Shown here piece by piece: positions 17,803 through 26,103 of a stretch of DNA of 64,000 nt. The stretch lies in the NCBI GenBank assembly GCA_944324805.1, contig CALUXS010000004.1, positions 1 through 64,000 of the forward strand. Direction: 5' to 3'. The notes under the pieces are model-generated. The model was not told where the DNA came from and ran no database searches. It saw nothing but the letters and a program-made list of their open reading frames with translations. Made by a program: the position numbers and the translations under genes. This DNA comes from an uncultured Acholeplasmatales bacterium. GTDB taxonomy: Bacteria; Bacillota_I; Bacilli_A; Acholeplasmatales; Anaeroplasmataceae. Positions within the stretch are counted from its first letter, which is position 1. Each line of letters opens with the position of its first letter.

Positions 17803-18706
17803 TGTTATTTCCTCCTAGAAGTCTCATAAAATATGTCTCTAAATTCTCATCGTTTTCTTTAAAACTTAATACCTTCACACCCTCGCTATCTAAATTTATA
17901 ACAAGTTTGTTTATGTCTACTTTAGTATATATTTCTGCTTCATTATTAGAAATAACTTTATATTCAATTTTTAACCTATCAAACACAATTAAACTAGTTC
18001 GTAAATTATCAGTTTTTATGATTACTGATTTACGGCATTGGCTCGCTAATTCACTAGCTGTAATTTCCTTTATTAACTCACCATTTTTTATAAAACCATA
18101 TCTAGTGGCCAATTTAGCCAATTCATCTAAAATATGAGAGCTTATTAGAAAAGTAATATTATAATTTCTATTAAGTTTTAATATCAATTCTCTTATCTCA
18201 ACAATACCCTCAGGGTCAAGTCCATTTGTAGGTTCATCTAAAATAATTAAATCGGGATTTCCCGTTAAAGTCAAACCTATAGCTAATCTCTCGCGCATTC
18301 CTAAAGAAAAGTTCTTGACCTTTTTATTACCAGTATTTTCAAGACCAACAAGCGTTAAAATTCTTTTAATAGCCGTAACGTCCGTATTACCAAGAAGCTC
18401 TAATTGATATCTAATATTTTCCTCAGCAGTTTGATCTAAATATAAGGCAGGTGTTTCAATAATTGCCCCTACTCTTTTTCTTATATAACGCATCTTGTTA
18501 CTCTTGTAAGATGCGTTATATAAGCTGTATTCTCCACTGCTAGGTGTTTGTAGTCCGCATAATATTCTTATTAATGTTGTTTTACCAGCACCATTTTTGC
18601 CAACAAAGCCATAAATGTCTCCCTTTTCAACATGCATATTGACATTTCTTAAAGCTATAAACTTATGATAATTCTTAGATAAATTTTTAGTTTCAATTAT
18701 ATTCAT
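17795..18706 (-). CDS. ABC exporter ATPase, bacitracin/lantibiotic-resistance type
   Basis: Start taken at the ATG at 18706 (303 residues), with GGGTGG six bases upstream; the GTG three codons earlier overlaps that site. Walker A GKNGAGKTT, signature NFSLGMRERLAIGLTL, Walker B LIILDEPTNGLDPEGI and switch SSHILDELAK are intact; the LGMRERLA signature and DPEG are typical of BcrA/NatA-like ATPases. A C-terminal regulatory extension of about 80 residues follows. It pairs with the ABC-2 permease downstream. Upstream sit direct repeats that look like a response-regulator site. Confidence 0.92.
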   Translation of the reverse strand: MNIIETKNLSKNYHKFIALRNVNMHVEKGDIYGFVGKNGAGKTTLIRILCGLQTPSSGEYSLYNASYKSNKMRYIRKRVGAIIETPALYLDQTAEENIRYQLELLGNTDVTAIKRILTLVGLENTGNKKVKNFSLGMRERLAIGLTLTGNPDLIILDEPTNGLDPEGIVEIRELILKLNRNYNITFLISSHILDELAKLATRYGFIKNGELIKEITASELASQCRKSVIIKTDNLRTSLIVFDRLKIEYKVISNNEAEIYTKVDINKLVINLDSEGVKVLSFKENDENLETYFMRLLGGNNNA

Positions 18707-18727
18707 CTTTACCACCCTTTCAAAAGC

Positions 18728-18781
18728 ATTTTACTTGATAATTCTTAAGAATCATTCAAGAAAAGTTAAAGAAAAGTTAAA
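18728..18781 (-). promoter_or_regulatory. Activated promoter with tandem response-regulator repeats
   Basis: On the minus strand, two exact 11-bp direct repeats TTTAACTTTTC (18781-18760) lie one helical turn apart, upstream of a weak -35 and a TAAAAT -10 (18733-18728). A 12-bp palindrome ATTCTTAAGAAT (18752-18741) lies between. This is the layout of an OmpR-type activator site, placed between the regulator gene and the ABC exporter genes. Confidence 0.55.
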
Positions 18782-18784
18782 GAT

Positions 18785-19441
18785 TTACTTTTGTAACTTA
18801 TATCCTAATCCCCATATAGCATCAATATAGCTTTCTTTAGCATAACGTTCTATCTTACTTCTAATATTACTAATATGTGCATTAAGAGATGATTCTATTC
18901 CATCATTAGTTAAATCATAAATTTGTTCAATAATTCCTGCTTTTGAAAAAACCTGATTAGGGTTTTTTAGTAAAATTTGTAAAATTGCAAATTCCGTTTT
19001 TGTAAGTTTTACTTCATTATCATTAACAAACATTTGATGAGTATCTATGTTCATTTTTAATTCTTTATAAGTTAGTAGTTTTTGGTTAAAATCATTACTC
19101 CTAAGGGCTACCTTTATTCTAGCTATTACCTCTTTTAGATAGAAGGGCTTAGTTATATAATCTGATGCCCCATTTAAAAGCAAAGATACTTTATTATCTA
19201 TATCTGCTTTTGCACTCATGATTATGACCTTTATAGAATTAATTTTTTTTAATAATTCTTCTCCTGTAATCCCAGGAAGCATTAAATCTAATAATACTAA
19301 ATCTATCTTCTTATTAGAAAGTTGTAGCAAAGCCTCAGTACCTGAATAAGCTCTAGTAACTAAATATCCTTCTTTATTTAATGCTTCCTCTAGCAAATTT
19401 CCTATATCAATATCATCCTCAACTATCAAAATATTTTCCAT
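18785..19441 (-). CDS. OmpR-family response regulator
   Basis: Start at the ATG at 19441 (218 residues) after GGAGGG; the longer frame starts inside that region. Receiver domain residues 1-115 with the acidic pocket (VEDDID) and phospho-acceptor Asp 52 (VLLDLMLPG), the conserved Lys in TKPF, then a winged-helix DNA-binding domain (YKELKMNIDTHQMF, LTKTEFAILQILLKNPNQVFSK, then ...VRSKI-type end: ISNIRSKIERYA, GLGYKL). It is first gene of the operon with the exporter and kinase. The direct repeats 18760-18781 just after its stop are a likely target. Confidence 0.93.
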   Translation of the reverse strand: MENILIVEDDIDIGNLLEEALNKEGYLVTRAYSGTEALLQLSNKKIDLVLLDLMLPGITGEELLKKINSIKVIIMSAKADIDNKVSLLLNGASDYITKPFYLKEVIARIKVALRSNDFNQKLLTYKELKMNIDTHQMFVNDNEVKLTKTEFAILQILLKNPNQVFSKAGIIEQIYDLTNDGIESSLNAHISNIRSKIERYAKESYIDAIWGLGYKLQK

Positions 19442-19558
19442 ACAAAACCCTCCAAATGATATTATTTTTGTCATAATTATAAACCACTTTATAATAAATG
19501 TTCAATATATGAAAAACCTTTGTTTCATTCTTTTTTATTATACCAATCCTATAAATTC

Positions 19559-19579
19559 GGCTTATTAAAGCCTTTTTTT
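19559..19579 (+). terminator. Plus-strand terminator-like hairpin upstream of the nitrilase gene
   Basis: GGCTT-ATTA-AAGCC followed directly by seven T on the plus strand, 73 bp before the hydrolase start. No plus-strand gene precedes it, so it either ends a short unannotated RNA or acts as an attenuator. Confidence 0.45.
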
Positions 19580-19651
19580 GTATTAATTATCTAAAAAATT
19601 TGTTAATTTACTAACAAAATATGTTAAAATAAATAAGGAATGAGGGATATT

Positions 19652-20413
19652 ATGAAAGTAGGATTTATACAATATAATGTTTCAAAAGATATAGAAAAAA
19701 ACTATTTGAAAATCGAAGATGAAATTAAAAAAAATGAGGCAGATATTATAGCTTTACCAGAGCTTAGTAACTGTGGTTATTTATTTGACAATAAAGATGA
19801 GCTTAAGAATGTAGCAAATATTACTAATGAAGAATATAAAATGTTTTTATTGAATCTATCTAAAAAGTATAAAAAAACTATCATTGCTGGTTTTGCTGAG
19901 TTAATAGATGACAATATCTATAATTCTGCTTTAGTTGTAAGCATAGGAAAATATATTGGAAAATATCAAAAAATCCATTTAAGTGACTTTGAAAAAAACT
20001 TTTTTACAGCAGGAAATAATAATAATGTATTTGAAGTAAATGGCATTAAAATTGGTATTCAAATTTGTTTTGATCTTTGGTTCCCAGAAATATCAAGGTG
20101 GCAAATTTTAAATGGTGCTGATTTACTAATTGTTTTAGGGAATTTTGGAGGGCCAACAACTTTTGAAATTGCAAGAATTAGAGCAATTGAAAATCAAACT
20201 CCTTTACTTCTTGTTAATAGAGTGGGATATGAAAAAAATAAACTCCTAGATGCAAGTTTTATTGGATTATCAAGTATTTATGATAAAGATGGTAATAATC
20301 TTGTTATTCCTATTAAGGATAAAGAAATAACAAATTTTGCCGAAATTGAAATAAAAAATAAATCTAATATAATTTGTAAAGATTTTATTAGTGAAATAAA
20401 AAAGCATTATTAA
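19652..20413 (+). CDS. Carbon-nitrogen (nitrilase-superfamily) hydrolase
   Basis: Start at the ATG at 19652 (253 residues), seven bases after GAGGG; the ATG at 19640 lies too close to its own AAGGA. The Glu-Lys-Cys triad is complete: Glu 37 (ALPELSN), Lys 107 (KYQKIHL) and Cys 139 (IQICFDLWFPE). The LGNFGGP and RAIENQTPLLLVNR segments are typical of the superfamily's omega-amidase/carbamoylase-like branches. Known chemistry: hydrolysis of amides, N-carbamoyl groups or nitriles through a Cys thioester. Substrate cannot be assigned. It stands alone on the plus strand, between the two-component operon and an ABC exporter, and ends at a strong shared terminator. Confidence 0.88.
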   Translation: MKVGFIQYNVSKDIEKNYLKIEDEIKKNEADIIALPELSNCGYLFDNKDELKNVANITNEEYKMFLLNLSKKYKKTIIAGFAELIDDNIYNSALVVSIGKYIGKYQKIHLSDFEKNFFTAGNNNNVFEVNGIKIGIQICFDLWFPEISRWQILNGADLLIVLGNFGGPTTFEIARIRAIENQTPLLLVNRVGYEKNKLLDASFIGLSSIYDKDGNNLVIPIKDKEITNFAEIEIKNKSNIICKDFISEIKKHY

Positions 20414-20428
20414 AAATAACAATTTCAT

Positions 20429-20478
20429 AAAACCCCATAAGTTCTTCTAATTTTACTTAGTACAACTTATGGGGTTTT
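20429..20478. terminator. Bidirectional terminator
   Basis: A perfect 15-bp stem AAAACCCCATAAGTT/AACTTATGGGGTTTT with a 20-nt loop between the converging hydrolase gene (+) and ABC exporter gene (-). The T-ends serve both strands. Confidence 0.85.
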
Positions 20479-20515
20479 CTTATTACACATATTTATTTTT
20501 ACTAAATAATATCAA

Positions 20516-22951
20516 CTAAACTGATTTAAGAGCGACTACAAGTTGTCTATTAATAAGCTTACGAATTGTTAAAGTAGTTACGCTTGCTACTAAAACAATT
20601 GTAAATCCTATAATTAATAACATTAATAAATAATTATTGTTAATTATAAGTGTGGATACTTCATAAACCATATTCATTAAATAACTATTTAACCATTTAA
20701 TTACTATATCTCCAATAATAAAGCCAATCAAAAAAGCTAATATACATAATAAATAACTATAACTCATAAATAGTATGCTAAGCTTATACTTCTTGATTCC
20801 TAAAGCATAGAAAATGGATATATCCTTATTCTTTATCTTTAAAACATAGTTAATTATTAACAAAACATTTACCACAACTAAAATAAGTGCAATTATTGTA
20901 AGACCAATCAAAAAATAACTAATTACTTCATAATTAATGAAATCATTAAAGCCATAAATACCTAATAGTCCTGACATTAAAATCTTATCATTATTAGCAG
21001 TAATAAAGTCTACATTACTAGAAGAATATGATATAGCTATTCCTAATGCAAGGTAATCAGTAATTTCAGTGGCTAAGTTATAATACATATTTTCATTACA
21101 AAGTATTTTATACTTAGAATCTTCTTCATAAACTCCTTTTATTAGGATCCCATCTTTAAATATAGCTTTCATATTAGGAATATTTTGATAAAAATAATAG
21201 TCATCATAATTAGTAAAGTCTTGATATTCTAACGTCGTTCCTAAAACTTCCTCACCATTTTTTTCTAAAAGAATGTCATATAAAGCACTTGATATAACAA
21301 CCTCATTAGCTGTTTTTGCTGCAACTCCTTCTACAATCACTTCATCCTCATAAAGATTATAGTTAAATAAACTGGATATAGAATGTATTTTTTCAAAATC
21401 TACTAGACCATCATTGGTAAAATAACTATGTGGCCTTAAATCATAATTTTTCAAATTCTCTATAAATAGAGTTTTGGGAATATAAATAATCGATAATTCA
21501 TTTACTAATCTATCTAATTCATCACGTTCTAAAGAAACACCAGAACGTAAATACTCAAGTTCATTTTGTTTATAGGGAACTTCAATTAACTTATCTATCT
21601 CTAAATTTAAAGTTATAAGTAATGGGTCTAAAAGGCGCGAATTTGGAGATATAGTCAACTGATAATTTTTCTCTTCTAGTTCTTTCTTACCAAATATGTT
21701 TTCATAACAAAAATTGGTCATACTAACTTCAGATTCATTTGTTAGGTAAACTCTAGTATTAATTGAATTTAAATTAGGATATGCTAAACTTCTAATTCCA
21801 ACATCAAAATATGGCAAATTATCAGTATAATCTTCTTGCAAATAATATCCATTATTAATTGTTTTTTTACCACCATCTAGTTTTACTTCTCTTGCAATTG
21901 GCAAATAACTATAATTATTATTTGCTATATAGGAATTAAGATATTTATTAGGCTTATAAGAAGTAACTAGAACACTTGTATAAGCAAGTAATATTAGTAA
22001 ACCTATCGTTATAAAGCAAAAGATTGTTCTTTTTAAGCTATCCTTAAAAAGATGTCTTAAATATTTAAGACTTATTTTAAATGGCAACTCTGTTTTAACA
22101 TCTAGACTATTTTTGAAAGAAAAGCTAGATGTTATTTCTTTAAAGCTAACTGTAATTTGCTCATTAATATTTTCTTTTGCTAGTTCTAATAAAGTTTTTA
22201 GATAATCTGGCTCTAAAACTTTTATTTCCTGTTTATTACTAACTTTGATATAAATCTCATAATTAGCTAATGATGAAAATTTATTTGTCTCATTGTATAA
22301 TTCATATGCCGTATTCAAATCTACTATTTTTTTAGTAAACGTCTTTTTTACTTTCTCATAATTAGTGATTTTTCCTGCATTGATATTTATTATATAATCT
22401 GCATAGTTATTAATTAGATTAGTATCATGCGTTGAAACAATTATTAAATGGTCATTAGCAAGTAACTTTAAAATATCTAAAATAATTTTAGCATTATCTT
22501 TATCAACACTTGCTGTCGGTTCATCTAATAAAATAACACTTGAGTTTTTAGCTAATGCTCTTACAATCGCAACTCTTTGCTTTTCCCCACCTGATAATAA
22601 CTTAACTGGAATGTCTACTTTATCTTCTAAAGAAACTAACGCTAATAATTCCCTAATTTTTATTTCATCTGTAAGTCCTACTATCTTTATATTATCAAGC
22701 AAACTAAGACCTTGAATTAAATTATAGTCCTGAAAAACAATTGATGTTTCTTGATTATCATCAAATATAATTTCTCCCCTTGTTGGCTTTTCTAGTTTTC
22801 CTAAAACATTTAACAATGTTGTTTTACCACAACCAGATGGACCTACTAAAGCATAGAATCCTGTCTTAGAAAAAGTAAAAGATACATCATCTAATGCTAC
22901 TATCTTTCTTTTATGAACATAATATTCCTTACTAATGTTGACTAACTTCAT
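20516..22951 (-). CDS. ABC exporter, ATPase fused to FtsX-type permease
   Basis: An 811-residue fusion. Residues 1-205 form a MacB/LolD-type ATPase: Walker A GPSGCGKTT, Q-loop FQDYN, signature LSGGEKQRVAIVRAL, Walker B VILLDEPTASVD and STHD. A linker of about 90 residues leads to TM1 (FCFITIGLLILLAYTSVLV), then an extracytoplasmic domain (about residues 325-665) and three more helices (FLIGLTIIALILVVVNVLLI and following). The four-helix layout with a large external domain is that of type VII (MacB-like) ABC proteins, which use mechanotransmission to export or release substrates. It is alone, with its own gene and no partner, so probably a homodimer. Confidence 0.85.
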   Translation of the reverse strand: MKLVNISKEYYVHKRKIVALDDVSFTFSKTGFYALVGPSGCGKTTLLNVLGKLEKPTRGEIIFDDNQETSIVFQDYNLIQGLSLLDNIKIVGLTDEIKIRELLALVSLEDKVDIPVKLLSGGEKQRVAIVRALAKNSSVILLDEPTASVDKDNAKIILDILKLLANDHLIIVSTHDTNLINNYADYIININAGKITNYEKVKKTFTKKIVDLNTAYELYNETNKFSSLANYEIYIKVSNKQEIKVLEPDYLKTLLELAKENINEQITVSFKEITSSFSFKNSLDVKTELPFKISLKYLRHLFKDSLKRTIFCFITIGLLILLAYTSVLVTSYKPNKYLNSYIANNNYSYLPIAREVKLDGGKKTINNGYYLQEDYTDNLPYFDVGIRSLAYPNLNSINTRVYLTNESEVSMTNFCYENIFGKKELEEKNYQLTISPNSRLLDPLLITLNLEIDKLIEVPYKQNELEYLRSGVSLERDELDRLVNELSIIYIPKTLFIENLKNYDLRPHSYFTNDGLVDFEKIHSISSLFNYNLYEDEVIVEGVAAKTANEVVISSALYDILLEKNGEEVLGTTLEYQDFTNYDDYYFYQNIPNMKAIFKDGILIKGVYEEDSKYKILCNENMYYNLATEITDYLALGIAISYSSSNVDFITANNDKILMSGLLGIYGFNDFINYEVISYFLIGLTIIALILVVVNVLLIINYVLKIKNKDISIFYALGIKKYKLSILFMSYSYLLCILAFLIGFIIGDIVIKWLNSYLMNMVYEVSTLIINNNYLLMLLIIGFTIVLVASVTTLTIRKLINRQLVVALKSV

Positions 22952-23073
22952 AAAATCACCTCAAAACTAAAAACCCTCGTTTTAATTATACAGCTTATTT
23001 TTATGGTAGTAAAATAAAAATATTTAAATTTATTAAATATAAATACTTTACTATTGTAACCTTAAAAATTTGA

Positions 23074-23099
23074 AAAAGGTGGATTTTTATCCACCTTTT
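23074..23099 (-). terminator. Terminator of the rubredoxin-flavoprotein gene
   Basis: 11-bp stem AAAAGGTGGAT/ATCCACCTTTT with a TTTT loop immediately after the stop; T-rich on the minus strand. Confidence 0.85.
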
Positions 23100-23101
23100 A
23101 C

Positions 23102-23722
23102 TTACTTTATAATTTTTTCAAAATCTGATTTACCATGCTTACAAATTGGACATATAAAATCATCAGGCAATTCATCACCTTCATATTCAAAGCCACAAAC
23201 CATACAGCGCCAATAAACCTTACCTGTCTTCTTCTCTTCGCTTTGTGGTTTTGGTTTAACCTCTTTTTGATATAAATCATAGGTAAGTGATTCTTTATCA
23301 CTTAGTATTTCTGCCTCACTTACAGTAGCAATAAACATTAGGTGTGTACCTAAATCGAAGGTTTCTTTTACTTCACAAGAAAAATAAGCATTTGTTCCTT
23401 CAGTTAAATAATAAATATCATTTGTTGCTCTTTTAACTCCAAAAAAGTCCATGAATTTATCAACATTTGCTCCACTTTGAAAGCCAAATCTTTTAAATAA
23501 AGAAAAATCTGCTTCTCTACTTAATATAGAAACATTAAATTTTTTAGTTTTTTCTATTAAAGTTGTTGTAAAATTACTTTTATTTATAACAACCTGTACC
23601 TGTAAAGGATTAGCTGTAACTTGCATGAAAGTATTTATTATACAACCATTATCTTTTATTCCATCCTTTGCAGTCAATAAAAATAACCCATATTGAATTT
23701 TAAATAAAGCCTTTGTATCCAT
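23102..23722 (-). CDS. hrb: High-molecular-weight rubredoxin (flavin reductase-rubredoxin fusion)
   Basis: A 206-residue fusion. Residues about 1-150 match the flavin-reductase-like (FMN-binding) split-barrel, with CIINTFMQVTANPLQVQVVINKSN and NVSILSREADFSLFKRFGFQSG. Residues about 168-206 are a rubredoxin: WRCMVCGFEYEG...DDFICPICKHGKSDFE, with the two C-x2-C iron-binding pairs. Such Hrb proteins pass electrons from NAD(P)H-linked partners to flavodiiron proteins (NO or O2 reduction) in anaerobes such as Moorella; here the electron acceptor is not in the window. Stands as a single gene with terminator, beside the six-gene cluster but not clearly in it. Confidence 0.9.
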   Translation of the reverse strand: MDTKALFKIQYGLFLLTAKDGIKDNGCIINTFMQVTANPLQVQVVINKSNFTTTLIEKTKKFNVSILSREADFSLFKRFGFQSGANVDKFMDFFGVKRATNDIYYLTEGTNAYFSCEVKETFDLGTHLMFIATVSEAEILSDKESLTYDLYQKEVKPKPQSEEKKTGKVYWRCMVCGFEYEGDELPDDFICPICKHGKSDFEKIIK

Positions 23723-23769
23723 TTAATCACCTCTAGCTACATTATATAGTAAAAAATTCTATTTGGCTA

Positions 23770-25029
23770 TTATATAGCATTAGAGAAATATTTATTAATC
23801 ATTTTATGATAATCTAACTTTGTATTATGCTTTCTATCATAATATAGTTTATTTACTTTTATCAAAATAAAATCATATGTGTTTTTAATGTTTTTAGTAG
23901 AAAAGATATATTTATTATCCTTATAATAAATGGTAAAGATATTCGGATTATTATTTTCTAATCTAAGCTTCTGATCCCATATGTAGTTATAAAATAACTT
24001 ATCTAAAGATGAATACTTGAGTCTTCCTAGCACATAAAGTCCGGAATTACATATTTTTCCTATATCTCCTGTTTTATGATAATTATTTAAAACATGGATA
24101 CCTTTAATTGCAATCTCTCCTACTAGCTCTTCGTTTGGATTTTCAATGTAGTAGGTAACACCATCTATCTTTTCATCAAAATAAAAAGGGTTATCTAAAT
24201 ATTTATTTAGGTTAGTTTTTCCTATTAAAATCCCTTCACTTGCTCCATAAGCATACGTAATTTTAGCATTAGGGTAGGAGCTTTTTATTATTTTAGCTTC
24301 ATTAGAATCTAAAATTGCTCCACCAAAATACACATTTTTAATAGTTGGTAAAGATTTTTTTATTTTCAATTTTTTAATTGTACCTAAAATCGTCTCTATA
24401 TTATACTTTTGACATTTTGCTTTTTTTATCTTTTTACTAATAAGAATTGAATTACCATTAAGAAGGGCAAGTAAAGTATAAATTGGCAAAAATGACAAAA
24501 CATTCTCTTCTTTTGTAAACTTAACATTTTTTCTTATAAGCTCAACTTGTCTTTCTAAATCTAATAGAGTTCGATCAATCCTTTTAGGATTTCCGGTAGT
24601 GCCAGATGTAAAAGTGGTTAAGACAATTATATTTTTATCTATGTCTAATTTTTCTTCTTTTTCTTGATAATTCTTATATTTAGAAAGATTTAATAGGGGT
24701 AAAGAAAAAATAGTTTTAGCTACAAGCTTAGTCTTATAATTTACCAAGATCATCTTTAAATTAGGAATTAATTTATAATTAGGCCTTAGGCTATCAGGAA
24801 CAACTATATTTAATCCTAGGTATATAGACGCAACTATTGCTAAATAAAATTCATAAGAAGGAGTACAAAAAAGTAAAACCTCATCACCTTTTTCTAATCC
24901 TTTTGTTTTATAATAATTTACCATTTTCAATATGTCTAAATAAAAACTATAGTAAGTTTTTTTCTTTGGTTCAAAAAAAGCAATATTGTTAGCTTCTTTT
25001 TTACAGGTTTCTATAAATCTTGCAACCAA
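23770..25029 (-). CDS. Adenylate-forming ligase (AMP-binding enzyme), short form
   Basis: A 419-residue protein starting at TTG (25029), eight bases after AAGGAG. Adenylation motifs: A3 TFTSGTTGNPKR (residues 139-150), A5 YGASEG (261-266), A7 YHKTGDIG (317-324), A8 GLYVLGRLKYSS (330-341). The tail YDRKHNTKLDYHK (around residue 400) looks like the A10 lysine region in the DxRHNxK form seen in OleC-type and related ligases. It is 100 or more residues shorter than acyl-CoA synthetases, with a reduced C-terminal subdomain. Role: activates a carboxylate as acyl-AMP. It is last in the six-gene cluster. Whether the acceptor is CoA, an amine or a beta-hydroxy acid is unknown. Confidence 0.8.
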   Translation of the reverse strand: MVARFIETCKKEANNIAFFEPKKKTYYSFYLDILKMVNYYKTKGLEKGDEVLLFCTPSYEFYLAIVASIYLGLNIVVPDSLRPNYKLIPNLKMILVNYKTKLVAKTIFSLPLLNLSKYKNYQEKEEKLDIDKNIIVLTTFTSGTTGNPKRIDRTLLDLERQVELIRKNVKFTKEENVLSFLPIYTLLALLNGNSILISKKIKKAKCQKYNIETILGTIKKLKIKKSLPTIKNVYFGGAILDSNEAKIIKSSYPNAKITYAYGASEGILIGKTNLNKYLDNPFYFDEKIDGVTYYIENPNEELVGEIAIKGIHVLNNYHKTGDIGKICNSGLYVLGRLKYSSLDKLFYNYIWDQKLRLENNNPNIFTIYYKDNKYIFSTKNIKNTYDFILIKVNKLYYDRKHNTKLDYHKMINKYFSNAI

Positions 25030-25044
25030 AATATCAACTCCTTA

Positions 25045-26103
25045 TTAGTATTTGTAGCACAACAAACGCTTATAATAAAAAGCTAAATCATCTTTTATAT
25101 CAATGTTTATTCTATCAAGCTTACTAAAAAAACGATCATTAAGCATATTCCAAAATAAAACTCTCCCGTTTTTATTTAAAGAATCAATAATCAATTTTTC
25201 GTATAAATCCATTTCATTAACATTAATATATTCGAAAACATCGCTTAGATTCATAAAATCATATTTGTTTTTTTCCTCTAAAACTTCTTTTAAAGTGGCA
25301 TATCTTATTTCTAATCTATCAATTCTAGACTTTATTATCTCATAATTTTCTTTAATCAAATAGATTGGTAATGTCTTAAACTTATTGAAGACAACATATT
25401 CTAAATAGGGATTTTTATTATTTAAATTATTATAGATACCTAGTTCAAAACGTCTTTTTACATTCTTCGCTAAAGGTTCTTTATTATATTTAAAATAATT
25501 TTTGTCTCTTCCAAGCATTTTCATAACAAATTCTGAGAAAAAAATTCGAAACATAAGTCTAAATCTAAGATTATTAAATTTTTTATTGTAAAATGTAATT
25601 TGACTTTCTATATTAGGCTGATTCATAAAAGCCTCAACTTTATTCTTAGAATGAATTAATGGCAAAACCTTTTTGCTAAAAATTTGAAAATAATATTCAA
25701 ATCTACCACAATTAACTATTTTAATATCCTTAATTAAATAATCATGATCCATAAAGTATTCTTTCGTTTCAGAATCTAAAAATGGAACTAAATTCAAGAA
25801 TAAAGTCCATGAATCTCCTTTTAAAATACCAATAAATTTTAAAAAATCCTCATAAGAAAATTTAATAATTGCTGCTTTTTTTAAATTAGCGAGATAAACC
25901 TGAGTAATGTTTGAATCTATCGCTAATATATGTGTTGGATTAGTCAATAAAAGCGCTAAAGAATTATCTAAGGCTGATGAAATTGATAAAATATTTGAAC
26001 CTTCAGTTTGACAAGCTTCAAGAAGTTTATTAGCATCTTCATGACAATTACTATAATGAATATAATTATCCTCCTTATAGTATTTTTTTATTTTCAACCT
26101 CAT
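25045..26103 (-). CDS. BtaA-like AdoMet aminocarboxypropyl transferase (DUF3419)
   Basis: Start at ATG 26103 (352 residues) after AAAGGGG; the gene overlaps the dikinase-like gene by 29 bp. Typical DUF3419 blocks: SNCHEDANKLLEA, NILSISSALDNSLALLL (residues 38-53; compare the family S-x-G-D-N-A-L), and HILAIDSNITQVYLANLKKAAI with Asp 63 where AdoMet is bound, followed by YEDFLKFIGI. In DUF3419/BtaA enzymes the 3-amino-3-carboxypropyl group of AdoMet is moved to a hydroxyl of diacylglycerol (first step of betaine lipid synthesis). The normally paired methyltransferase BtaB is absent here, so the acceptor or the final product probably differs. A later ...NLSDVFEYINV segment closes the domain. 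Confidence 0.8.
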   Translation of the reverse strand: MRLKIKKYYKEDNYIHYSNCHEDANKLLEACQTEGSNILSISSALDNSLALLLTNPTHILAIDSNITQVYLANLKKAAIIKFSYEDFLKFIGILKGDSWTLFLNLVPFLDSETKEYFMDHDYLIKDIKIVNCGRFEYYFQIFSKKVLPLIHSKNKVEAFMNQPNIESQITFYNKKFNNLRFRLMFRIFFSEFVMKMLGRDKNYFKYNKEPLAKNVKRRFELGIYNNLNNKNPYLEYVVFNKFKTLPIYLIKENYEIIKSRIDRLEIRYATLKEVLEEKNKYDFMNLSDVFEYINVNEMDLYEKLIIDSLNKNGRVLFWNMLNDRFFSKLDRINIDIKDDLAFYYKRLLCYKY

